NCBI GenBank assembly: GCA_004799545.1
Contig: SSMU01000023.1
Location: forward strand, 496,001-560,000
Direction of reading: 5' to 3'
Origin: Phenylobacterium sp.
GTDB taxonomy: Bacteria; Pseudomonadota; Alphaproteobacteria; Caulobacterales; Caulobacteraceae
DNA length: 64,000 nucleotides
Both the position numbers and the translations under genes were made by a program. Shown here piece by piece: positions 57,825 to 64,000 of the stretch (positions within the stretch are counted from its first letter, which is position 1; each line of letters opens with the position of its first letter). The notes under the pieces were generated by a model. The model made no database searches, was not told the DNA's origin, and worked only from the letters and a program-made list of their open reading frames with translations.

Positions 57825-57850
57825 AAGGCGCCCGCCCGCGGGCGCCTTTT
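57825..57850 (+). terminator. Intrinsic terminator inside the ccm gene cluster
   Basis: AAGGCGCCCG (57825-57834), CCCG loop, CGGGCGCCTT (57839-57848), ending in four T residues. Perfect 10-bp stem located between the two Spy-like genes. Confidence 0.85.
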
Positions 57851-57903
57851 CGCCATCTTGCGCCACGAGCCTCCAAGCTGAGCCATTCACCAGGAGGACG
57901 GCG

Positions 57904-58488
57904 ATGAGCAGGCGTTTGAATATCCTTCTTGCCGGCGGGGCCTTTGCGGTCGTAGCCGGCGTCGCCGCGGTCGCGGTGGCCCAATCGGCGCCGGGTCCGG
58001 AGGTCGCCCGCTCGCAGGCGGAAGCCCTGCGCGACGCCGGCCAGTCCGAGATCCGCATCGAGCGGGACGGCCAGACCATGGTGATCCGCAGCGAGCGCCA
58101 TCACATGGACATGGCCCAGCACCTGAAGGCGGTGCTGCAGCTGCGGCCAAACCAGGAGGCGGCGCTCACCGCCTATGTCCAGGCCCTGCAGCCGCAACAT
58201 CATGAGATGACCGTGCGCCTCGACCAGCACGAGGGGCCGCAGACCACGCCCGAGCGGCTGGCGCAGATGGAGAAGATGCTCGCCGAGCACGACCAGCTGA
58301 TGCGCGGCCATATCGAGGCGACCCGGCGGTTCTACGACCAGCTCGACACCACCCAGAAGAAGGCCTTCGACGAGCTCGGCATGGCCGGCGACCACATGGG
58401 CATGATGCGCATGATCAACTTTGTGCCGCCGATCCCGCCCATGCCCCCCATGCCGCCGCGGCCTCCCGCGCCGCCCGTGGGCTTCTAG
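57904..58488 (+). CDS. Spy/CpxP-like periplasmic protein (second copy)
   Basis: A 194-residue paralogue of the preceding gene: signal sequence or anchor (LNILLAGGAFAVVAGVAAVAVAQ), LTxxQ-type motifs (VLQLRPNQEAALTAY, LDTTQKKAFDELG), TTPERLAQMEKMLAEH and IEATRRFYDQL shared with the first copy, and a Met/Pro-rich tail (PPIPPMPPMPPRPPAPP). AGGAGG lies just before the ATG. Probably a periplasmic chaperone or metal-responsive protein. Confidence 0.85.
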   Translation: MSRRLNILLAGGAFAVVAGVAAVAVAQSAPGPEVARSQAEALRDAGQSEIRIERDGQTMVIRSERHHMDMAQHLKAVLQLRPNQEAALTAYVQALQPQHHEMTVRLDQHEGPQTTPERLAQMEKMLAEHDQLMRGHIEATRRFYDQLDTTQKKAFDELGMAGDHMGMMRMINFVPPIPPMPPMPPRPPAPPVGF

Positions 58489-58528
58489 CCGTCTTGCCGA
58501 GGGGGCCGGCGGAGGCTAAGCCGCCGAG

Positions 58529-59251
58529 ATGATCCCGGCCCCCGCCTTCCTGGCCAATCCGGAGCGGTTCATGGCGTTCTCGCGCTGGGCCGCGCCGCTG
58601 CTGGGCGTGGTCGCCGTGGCCTGCGCCCTGGTCGGCCTGTGGCTGGGCTTCTCCGCCCCGCCCGACTACCAGCAGGGCGAGACCGTGCGGATCATGTTCA
58701 TCCATGTGCCGGCGGCGATCATGTCGATGTTCGTCTACGCCTGCCTCGGCGTCGCCAGCCTGCTGGCCCTGGTCTACCGCCACGTGCTGGCCGATTGCGC
58801 CGCCCAGGCCGCCGCGGTGCTGGGAACCGGCTTCACCCTGCTGGCCCTGGTCACCGGCTCGCTCTGGGGCCGGCCGATGTGGGGGACCTGGTGGGTCTGG
58901 GATGCGCGCCTGACCTCGGTCCTGGTGCTGTTCCTGTTCTACCTGGCCTACCTGGCGCTCCGGGCCTCGATCGATGACGAGGCCAAGGCGGCGCGCGCCG
59001 CTGCGATCCTGGCCCTGGTCGGCCTGATCAACCTGCCGATCGTCCATTTCAGCGTCTATTGGTGGAACAGCCTGCACCAGGGCTCGACCATGCTGACGCC
59101 AGGCGCCCTGGCCCCGGTCTACGCCGCGCCCCTCTACCTGATGCTGCTGGCCTACCTCGCCGGCTTCGGGTCCCTGTGGTTGGTCCGCATCCGTGGCGAG
59201 CTGTGGCGTCGGCGGGCCGAGGCCGCGGCGCTGCGCGCCGCGCGGGCCTGA
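58529..59251 (+). CDS. ccmC: Heme ABC transporter permease CcmC
   Basis: A 240-residue inner-membrane protein with six hydrophobic segments and the WWD haem-handling motif WGTWWVWDARLTS, plus conserved His in FIHVPAA and VYRHVLAD. It attaches haem to CcmE. The stop overlaps the ccmD start (TGATG). Confidence 0.96.
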   Translation: MIPAPAFLANPERFMAFSRWAAPLLGVVAVACALVGLWLGFSAPPDYQQGETVRIMFIHVPAAIMSMFVYACLGVASLLALVYRHVLADCAAQAAAVLGTGFTLLALVTGSLWGRPMWGTWWVWDARLTSVLVLFLFYLAYLALRASIDDEAKAARAAAILALVGLINLPIVHFSVYWWNSLHQGSTMLTPGALAPVYAAPLYLMLLAYLAGFGSLWLVRIRGELWRRRAEAAALRAARA

Positions 59252-59415
59252 TGGCGCCCCTGCCCGACCTCTCCGCCGGCAAGTACGCCGCCTTCATCTG
59301 GCCGGCCTACGGGCTGACCGCCCTGGTGTTCGCCGTGATGATCATAGGCGCGCTCAATCACGCCCGGCGCTGGAAGCGGCGCGCCCAGGCCGCGCGTGGA
59401 GACGACGCCAGATGA
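59251..59415 (+). CDS. ccmD: Heme exporter protein CcmD
   Basis: A 54-residue single-helix membrane protein: KYAAFIWPAYGLTALVFAVMI followed by a basic tail (ARRWKRRAQAARGDD). Typical size and topology for CcmD, which links CcmC to CcmAB. Start overlaps ccmC and stop overlaps ccmG. Confidence 0.92.
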   Translation: MAPLPDLSAGKYAAFIWPAYGLTALVFAVMIIGALNHARRWKRRAQAARGDDAR

Positions 59416-59951
59416 CCCGCTGGCTGAGCCTCCTGCCGCTGGTCGTGCTCGCAGCCCTGGGCGCCCTCTTCGGCCTCTTCGCCCTGCATCACGATCCGCA
59501 CGTGGAGCCGCACGCCCTGGTCGGCAAGCCGGTGCCCGACATCACTCTGCCCTCTCTCGACGACGGCCATCTGGTGAAGGTCCGCGACCTGGCCAAGGAC
59601 GGCCCGGTGGTGGTCAACTTCTTCGCCTCCTGGTGCGGCCCCTGCGCGGTCGAGGCGCCGGAGCTGATGAAGATGAAGGCCAACGGCGTCCGGATCATCG
59701 GCGTCGCCTACGAGGACGCCCCGCCCAAGGGCTCGCACGCCGACACCCAGGCCTTCCTCAACCGACTGGGCGATCCCTTCGCCCAGCGGCTGGCCGACGA
59801 CGACGGCCGGGCCGGCATCGAGTTCGGCGTCACCGGCGTGCCGGAGACCTACCTCGTGTCGCCCAATGGGATGGTGCTCGCCAAGCACACCGGCCCGCTC
59901 GAGGACGCCGACGCCCAGGCCCTGGCCACCCAGGCGTTAACCCTGCGTTGA
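59412..59951 (+). CDS. ccmG: Thiol:disulfide interchange protein CcmG/DsbE
   Basis: A 179-residue membrane-anchored periplasmic thioredoxin. N-terminal anchor (residues about 5-25), active site FFASWCGPCAVEAP, and the family loop GVTGVPETYLVSPNG. It reduces apocytochrome c cysteines before haem attachment. ATGA overlap with ccmD. Confidence 0.95.
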   Translation: MTRWLSLLPLVVLAALGALFGLFALHHDPHVEPHALVGKPVPDITLPSLDDGHLVKVRDLAKDGPVVVNFFASWCGPCAVEAPELMKMKANGVRIIGVAYEDAPPKGSHADTQAFLNRLGDPFAQRLADDDGRAGIEFGVTGVPETYLVSPNGMVLAKHTGPLEDADAQALATQALTLR

Positions 59952-59999
59952 GGCGCCGCCCGGCAAGGTCCGGTTAACCATGTTCCTCCAGGGCCCCTC

Positions 60000-60254
60000 G
60001 TGACCGCCGTCCGTCCGCCGATCTTCCCGCCGAGCCGCCCCGTCGACGCGCTGCAGCGCGCCGACCAGACCAAGCTCGCCGCCCAGAAGGCGTTCTTCGA
60101 TGCGGCGCTCGGCAAGCCCGCCGCAACGGTGGCCGCCGCCCAGCAAACCGCCCCCGCCGCGCCGGCGGTCAGGCCGCAACGGATTCCCGATCCGACGGCC
60201 GAGGCCCCGACCAAGATTCTGCGGCCAGGCTCGCTTCTGGACATCCGCATCTAG
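60000..60254 (+). CDS. Small hypothetical protein
   Basis: An 84-residue Ala/Pro-rich protein, GTG start, with a predicted helix (DALQRADQTKLAAQKAFFDAAL) and a C-terminal PGSLLDIRI. No signal peptide. It lies 48 bases after ccmG on the same strand. Family not recognised; probably conserved in relatives, which I cannot check. Confidence 0.6.
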   Translation: MTAVRPPIFPPSRPVDALQRADQTKLAAQKAFFDAALGKPAATVAAAQQTAPAAPAVRPQRIPDPTAEAPTKILRPGSLLDIRI

Positions 60255-60332
60255 CTGCGGCCAAGCTAAACTTTTGAAAAATTAACTATCTTTATTCCGG
60301 AACGGCTCGCCTCAGGCGGGTGTTCTGGTGGC

Positions 60333-60533
60333 ATGGACGGACGGGAAGACAAGATTTACCAGGAAGCCGCCGCGCTCTGGCGGGAGCTCTTCGGTGAGCC
60401 GCCGCCGGTCCGCGCCGAGGGCGCCGCCCTGCTCGACGTGATCATGAAGAGCCTGCCGGAGCGGCCCTACGAGCGACTGGCCTCGCCGCACCTGCGCCCC
60501 GCGCAGATCGCTGGGCCGACCAGCGCGCCCTAG
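60333..60533 (+). CDS. Small hypothetical protein
   Basis: A 66-residue cytoplasmic protein (DKIYQEAAALWRELFGEPPPV, LDVIMKSLPERPYERL), mostly helical. The 78 bases before it include an AT-rich stretch (60270-60297, with TTGAAA and TTAAC) that looks like a promoter. Stop overlaps that of convergent yciB. Confidence 0.65.
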   Translation: MDGREDKIYQEAAALWRELFGEPPPVRAEGAALLDVIMKSLPERPYERLASPHLRPAQIAGPTSAP

Positions 60534-61135
60534 TCCGGAGCCCCAGTCTTCTTGGGGGTCTTCTTGGGCGTCTTCGCCGGCTCGTCCTCGGGCATGTGCT
60601 TCATCATCAAGGGTGCCTGGCTCATGGCGAACAGGAAGATCAGCACCGCCGTGCCGGGGAACTTGTAGAAGCCCCAGACCCGCGTCGACTGGGTGCGCCA
60701 GACCAGCTCGTTGGCGGCGGCCAGGGCGAAGAAGAACACCGCGTAGCGCAGGGTGAGCGTGCGGACCACCGCGTCGGGCAGGTGGAAGGCCTCGCCCATC
60801 AAGGCCTTCAGCGGGTTCTTGCCGCGCAGCGCGCCGGTCAGCAGGAACAGGCCGAAGCCCGCGTCGAGGATGGTGAGCTTCATCTTGATGATGCGCTCGT
60901 CGTGGAAGATCAGGGTCGCGCCGCCGAAGATCACCCCCATCACCGCGGTCACCAGCGGCATGGGCGCAAGGCGCTTCTCCAGGATGAAGCCGGCGGCCAG
61001 CGCCGCCAACGAGCCGCCGACCACCGCCCAGCTCGCCGCGATAGCGCTGCCGGTGATGGCGATGGTCACCAGGAAGGCGGCGAGGCCCGCGTAGTCGACG
61101 AACAGCCGCACCCAGCGGCCGACCTTGGGGTTCAT
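60530..61135 (-). CDS. yciB: Inner-membrane septation protein YciB (IspA/IspZ family)
   Basis: A 201-residue membrane protein with about five to six hydrophobic segments and family landmarks LIFHDERIIKMKLTILDAGFG, GKNPLKALMG, ANELVWRTQSTRVWGFYKF. The C-terminus is Lys-rich (KTPKKTPKKTG). It overlaps ftsY by 4 bases (ATGA), the usual alphaproteobacterial order. Confidence 0.94.
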   Translation of the reverse strand: MNPKVGRWVRLFVDYAGLAAFLVTIAITGSAIAASWAVVGGSLAALAAGFILEKRLAPMPLVTAVMGVIFGGATLIFHDERIIKMKLTILDAGFGLFLLTGALRGKNPLKALMGEAFHLPDAVVRTLTLRYAVFFFALAAANELVWRTQSTRVWGFYKFPGTAVLIFLFAMSQAPLMMKHMPEDEPAKTPKKTPKKTGAPD

Positions 61136-62076
61136 CGAACAGGCTCCGAAAGGCCCACCAGCGAGCGGGCGAAGGCGTGCGGCTCGAACGGCTGCAGGTC
61201 GTCGATCCCCTCGCCAACGCCGATCAGCTTGATCGGGCTGTCCGAGGCCTGGGCCACCGGCACCAGCACCCCGCCGCGGGCGGTGCCGTCGAGCTTGGTC
61301 ATGACGATGCCGGAGACCCCGATCTGGTTGCCGAAGATGTTCTCCTGGGCCAGCGCGTTGCGGCCCACGGTGGCGTCGAGCACCAGCAGGGTCTCGTGCG
61401 GCGCCTCAGGCTCCAGCCGCTTGATCACCTTGATGATCTTGTGCAGCTCGTCCATCAGCCCCTGCTTGTTCTGCAGCCGGCCGGCGGTGTCGATCAGCAC
61501 CACGTCGTAGCTCTCCGCGATCGCCCGCTCCAGGGCGTCGAAGGCCAGGCCCGCGGCGTCGGAGCCGGTCGGCCGGCTCATGAAGTCGGCGTGCGCCCGG
61601 TCGGCCCAGACCTTCAGCTGCTCGACGGCGGCGGCGCGGAAGGTGTCGCCGGCCACCACCATCACCTTGGCGCCGCGGGCGTTGAGGTCGGCGGCGATCT
61701 TGCCCAGCGTGGTGGTCTTGCCCGAGCCGTTCACCCCGATGAACAGGACGACGTAGGGCTTGGGACCCTGAAGCGGATCGAAGTGGCCGACGCGGGCCGC
61801 CAGTTCGTCGCCGATCGCCTGGGCCAGGCTCTCCCGGATCTCCGCCTCGTCCACGTCCTTGCCGAACTTCTCGGCGGCGAAGCGCTCGGTGATGCGGGCG
61901 GCGGAGTGCGGGCCGAGGTCGGCCTCGATCAGCATCTCCTCCAGCTCGTCGAGCTTGGCCTGGTCCAGCGGCTCCTTGACGACGAACACCTGGGTGATCT
62001 GCTCACCCATCTGTTTCGAGGTGCGGGACAGGCCCGCCGTCAGGCGCTGGAACCAGCCCTTTTTCGGTTCACTCAT
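61132..62076 (-). CDS. ftsY: Signal recognition particle receptor FtsY
   Basis: A 314-residue SRP GTPase that docks ribosome-SRP complexes at the membrane. G1 GVNGSGKTTT, GDTFRAAAVEQL, DTAGRLQNK, TKLDGTARGG. The start at 62076 (MSEPKKGWFQRL) is the normal short-A-domain form; upstream in-frame codons lack family similarity. Confidence 0.96.
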   Translation of the reverse strand: MSEPKKGWFQRLTAGLSRTSKQMGEQITQVFVVKEPLDQAKLDELEEMLIEADLGPHSAARITERFAAEKFGKDVDEAEIRESLAQAIGDELAARVGHFDPLQGPKPYVVLFIGVNGSGKTTTLGKIAADLNARGAKVMVVAGDTFRAAAVEQLKVWADRAHADFMSRPTGSDAAGLAFDALERAIAESYDVVLIDTAGRLQNKQGLMDELHKIIKVIKRLEPEAPHETLLVLDATVGRNALAQENIFGNQIGVSGIVMTKLDGTARGGVLVPVAQASDSPIKLIGVGEGIDDLQPFEPHAFARSLVGLSEPVR

Positions 62077-62192
62077 GGGCCGGGCTTCTAGCGACAGCCG
62101 GCGAAGCTGGACACCACTTTTGCGTTCGGCCGCCCAAGGCCGATGCGGGCCCCGCCTTGCGCCCCGCCTCATCCCGCCGCAGGCTCCGCGCC

Positions 62193-62828
62193 ATGGACCT
62201 CCTCGGCCAGGTGCTTTCCGGGCTCGACTACGCGGCCGTTGGCGTGTTCGGCGCCACCGGCGCCCTGGCCGCGGCCCGGCGCAAGCACGACATCGTCACC
62301 TTCGGATTTTTCGCCGCCGTGACCGGGGTGGGCGGCGGCACCCTGCGCGACCTCCTGATCGGGGCGCCGGTGTTCTGGGTGCACCGCCCGGCCTATCTGG
62401 TGGCGGCCCTGGTGGCCGCCCTGGCCATCTGGATCTTCGGCTGGGGCCGGCGGGGCGAACGCGTGCTGACCTGGCTCGACGCGGTCGGCATGGCCGCCTA
62501 CGCGGTGGTCGGCGCGCTGAAGGCTCTCTCCATGGGCGTGCCGCCGTTCGCGGCGATCGTCATGGGCGTGCTGACCTCCACCTTCGGCGGGATCATCCGC
62601 GACGTCCTGGCCGAGGAGCCTTCGGTGCTGCTGCGGCGCGAGCTCTATGTGACCGCCGCCCTGGTGGGCGCCAGCGGCTTCGTCCTGCTGCAGATGGCCG
62701 GCGTCGGCATCGTGGCCGCCGGCCTCGCCGGCTTCGCCCTGGCCTTCGCGACGCGGGCCGGCGCGATCGTCTTCCGTTGGACCCTGCCCGGCTTCCCCGG
62801 CCGCGCCCCTTCGGACGAAGCGCCCTAG
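62193..62828 (+). CDS. UPF0126 / TRIC-like membrane protein
   Basis: A 211-residue inner-membrane protein with seven hydrophobic segments in two repeats, each with the GG-x2-RD signature (GVGGGTLRDLLIG, TFGGIIRDVLAEEP). The family folds like trimeric intracellular cation channels; some members take up glycine. The start at 62193 opens MDLLGQVLSGLDY. It is inserted between ftsY and mtaB on the opposite strand. Confidence 0.92.
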   Translation: MDLLGQVLSGLDYAAVGVFGATGALAAARRKHDIVTFGFFAAVTGVGGGTLRDLLIGAPVFWVHRPAYLVAALVAALAIWIFGWGRRGERVLTWLDAVGMAAYAVVGALKALSMGVPPFAAIVMGVLTSTFGGIIRDVLAEEPSVLLRRELYVTAALVGASGFVLLQMAGVGIVAAGLAGFALAFATRAGAIVFRWTLPGFPGRAPSDEAP

Positions 62829-63262
62829 TCCTGGTCCGGATGCTGGCGCGAGCGGACGGCTGAGAAGGTGGTTTGCGCGTCCTGGCCGGTCTTGGGATTC
62901 ACCCAGGCCGGCAGCTCGCCGAGGTGATCGACATAGGACAGCTTCTCCGGGAACACCAGCTGGGTCGCCGGCGGCGCCAGCTCCGGATCGTCCAGGGCGC
63001 CGATGGCGATGCCGACCTGGCCCTTGGACTCGAAGCTGAGATGCGATCCGCAATCGCCGCAGAAGCCGCGCCGCACCGCTTCGGAACTCTGGAAATACTT
63101 CGGCGTCCCATGGGTCCAGGCGAAATCCACCATGTCCACATAGGGCCCGAAGAAGCCGCCGGTGGCCTTCTGGCACATCCGGCAATGGCAGATGCTCGAG
63201 GCGCCCAGGCTGTCAGCCGAGAACCGCACCGCGCCGCACTGGCAGCCGCCTGAGATGCTCAT
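62825..63262 (-). CDS. GFA family protein
   Basis: A 145-residue zinc-binding protein of the glutathione-dependent formaldehyde-activating enzyme (GFA/CENP-V) family: GGCQCGAVRFSA, ICHCRMCQKATG and GFCGDCGSHLSFE carry the zinc cysteines. Physiological substrate uncertain. It overlaps the mtaB stop (ATGA). Confidence 0.92.
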   Translation of the reverse strand: MSISGGCQCGAVRFSADSLGASSICHCRMCQKATGGFFGPYVDMVDFAWTHGTPKYFQSSEAVRRGFCGDCGSHLSFESKGQVGIAIGALDDPELAPPATQLVFPEKLSYVDHLGELPAWVNPKTGQDAQTTFSAVRSRQHPDQD

Positions 63263-64000
63263 TCCGCCGTCTCCAACATCGCGACGCGGGCCAGCGCGCG
63301 GTGGCCGTCGTGGCCGGTGACCCTCAGGGCGGCGATCTCGCCGGACGCGGCCTCGCCCGCAAAGGCGATCTCGGTGAAGTCCTCGGCACGGGCCAGCCCC
63401 GGCCGTTCGACCACGCCGCTCAGCGTGCGCCCGACCTGGCGCTGCAGGTGCCGGGCCAGCGCCGCCTCGCCCGCCGCCCGCAGCCGGGCGGCCCGGGCCT
63501 TCACCTCGGCCTTGGCCACCGCCGGCATGCGGGCCGCCGGCGTGCCGGGCCGCGGGCTGAACGGGAAGACGTGCAGGAAGGCGAGGCCCGCGTCCTCGAC
63601 CAGCCGCAGGGTGTTCTCGAACATGGCTTCCGTCTCTGTCGGGAAGCCGGCGATCAGGTCGGCGCCGAACGCCACGTCCGGCCGCACGGCGCGCACCTCC
63701 GCCACCAGCCTGAGCGCGTCGGCGCGAAGATGCCGCCGCTTCATCCGCTTGAGGATCATGTCGTCGCCGGCCTGCAGCGACAGGTGCAGGTAGGGCATCA
63801 GCCGCGGCTCCTCGGCCAGGCAGCGCAGCAGGTCGGGATCGATCTCGGCGGCGTCGATGGAGGAGAGCCGCAGCCGCGGCAGCTCCGGGACCAGCCTGAG
63901 GATCCGCCCCACCAACTGGCCGAGCGTCGGGGCGCCGGGCAGGTCCGTCCCCCAGCTGGTGATGTCCACCCCGGTCAACACCACCTCGCGGTAGCCCTGG
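63259..64000 (-). CDS. mtaB: tRNA (t6A37) methylthiotransferase MtaB (5' end outside window)
   Basis: C-terminal 246 or so residues of a radical-SAM MiaB-like enzyme that adds the methylthio group to t6A37. Visible: EVVLTGVDITSWG, the radical-SAM core RLRLSSIDAAEI, PYLHLSLQAGDDMILKRMKRRH, DLIAGFPTETEAMF, FPFSPRPGTPAA and a short C-terminal TRAM-like domain. The N-terminus with the cluster cysteines is to the right of the window. Confidence 0.93.
   Translation of the reverse strand, partial: QGYREVVLTGVDITSWGTDLPGAPTLGQLVGRILRLVPELPRLRLSSIDAAEIDPDLLRCLAEEPRLMPYLHLSLQAGDDMILKRMKRRHLRADALRLVAEVRAVRPDVAFGADLIAGFPTETEAMFENTLRLVEDAGLAFLHVFPFSPRPGTPAARMPAVAKAEVKARAARLRAAGEAALARHLQRQVGRTLSGVVERPGLARAEDFTEIAFAGEAASGEIAALRVTGHDGHRALARVAMLETAE

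Noticed and set aside
60270..60297. CtrA-type site TTAA-N7-TTAA
   Set aside because: The second half reads TATT; the match is too weak to call.

Overview
The window is 64 kb of GC-rich alphaproteobacterial chromosome, most likely from Caulobacteraceae (a Phenylobacterium or Caulobacter relative). This rests on protein content and local gene order, not on a database search. The pointers are: a sucC-sucD-sucA-sucB-lpd cluster; aconitase divergent from ccmABCDG; ftsY beside the septation protein YciB and near mtaB; DUF484-xerC; and an ornithine-type decarboxylase followed by a deoxyhypusine-synthase-like protein. Coding is dense, with many 1-4 base start/stop overlaps and many convergent pairs separated only by palindromic repeats. 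I see no rRNA, tRNA, CRISPR array, insertion sequence or prophage.

Layout. 1-5.8 kb: a truncated amino-acid permease, a DUF885 peptidase-like protein, a large secreted redoxin/cytochrome c/copper-monooxygenase-like protein, and a D-2-hydroxyacid dehydrogenase. 5.8-8.2 kb: a TetR regulator and an unusual in-frame fusion of a TetR DNA-binding domain to a GT4 glycosyltransferase. 8.3-10.9 kb: a phnCDE-type ABC importer. 11-13.7 kb: a polyamine locus with a structured leader. 13.8-15 kb: a DUF2089 operon read from an AT-rich, probably leaderless promoter. 15-22 kb: mixed housekeeping and envelope genes (acid phosphatase, FkbM methyltransferase, molybdoenzyme plus cytochrome b561, hydrolase, pentapeptide protein, CHAP protein). 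22-27 kb: priA, transaldolase, DUF484, xerC.

27-37 kb is the 2-oxoglutarate dehydrogenase/succinyl-CoA ligase operon, all on the minus strand, driven by a recognisable promoter upstream of sucC and carrying two unrelated small genes. 37-48 kb: a three-domain GH18/deacetylase/GT2 protein, a LytTR/DUF2306 divergent pair, two tandem LprI-like proteins, malate dehydrogenase, HIT and HpcH/HpaI proteins. 48-52 kb: ThpR, a Bax-inhibitor-1 family protein, YdcF, a 2OG oxygenase and DUF2794, followed by a strong candidate small RNA. 52-60 kb: DUF1223, acnA and the cytochrome c maturation genes ccmA-B-C-D-G, interrupted by two Spy/CpxP-like periplasmic genes. 60-64 kb: two small proteins, yciB, ftsY, a UPF0126 membrane protein, a GFA protein and truncated mtaB.

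Functionally the window joins central carbon metabolism (sucABCD, lpd, mdh, acnA) to respiratory haem-protein assembly (ccm) and several secreted haem, copper or molybdenum redox proteins. The points most worth following up are the TetR-GT4 fusion, the sRNA candidate at 51.9 kb, the leader of the decarboxylase gene, the leaderless DUF2089 operon, and the long inverted repeat that contains the ccmA ribosome-binding site.
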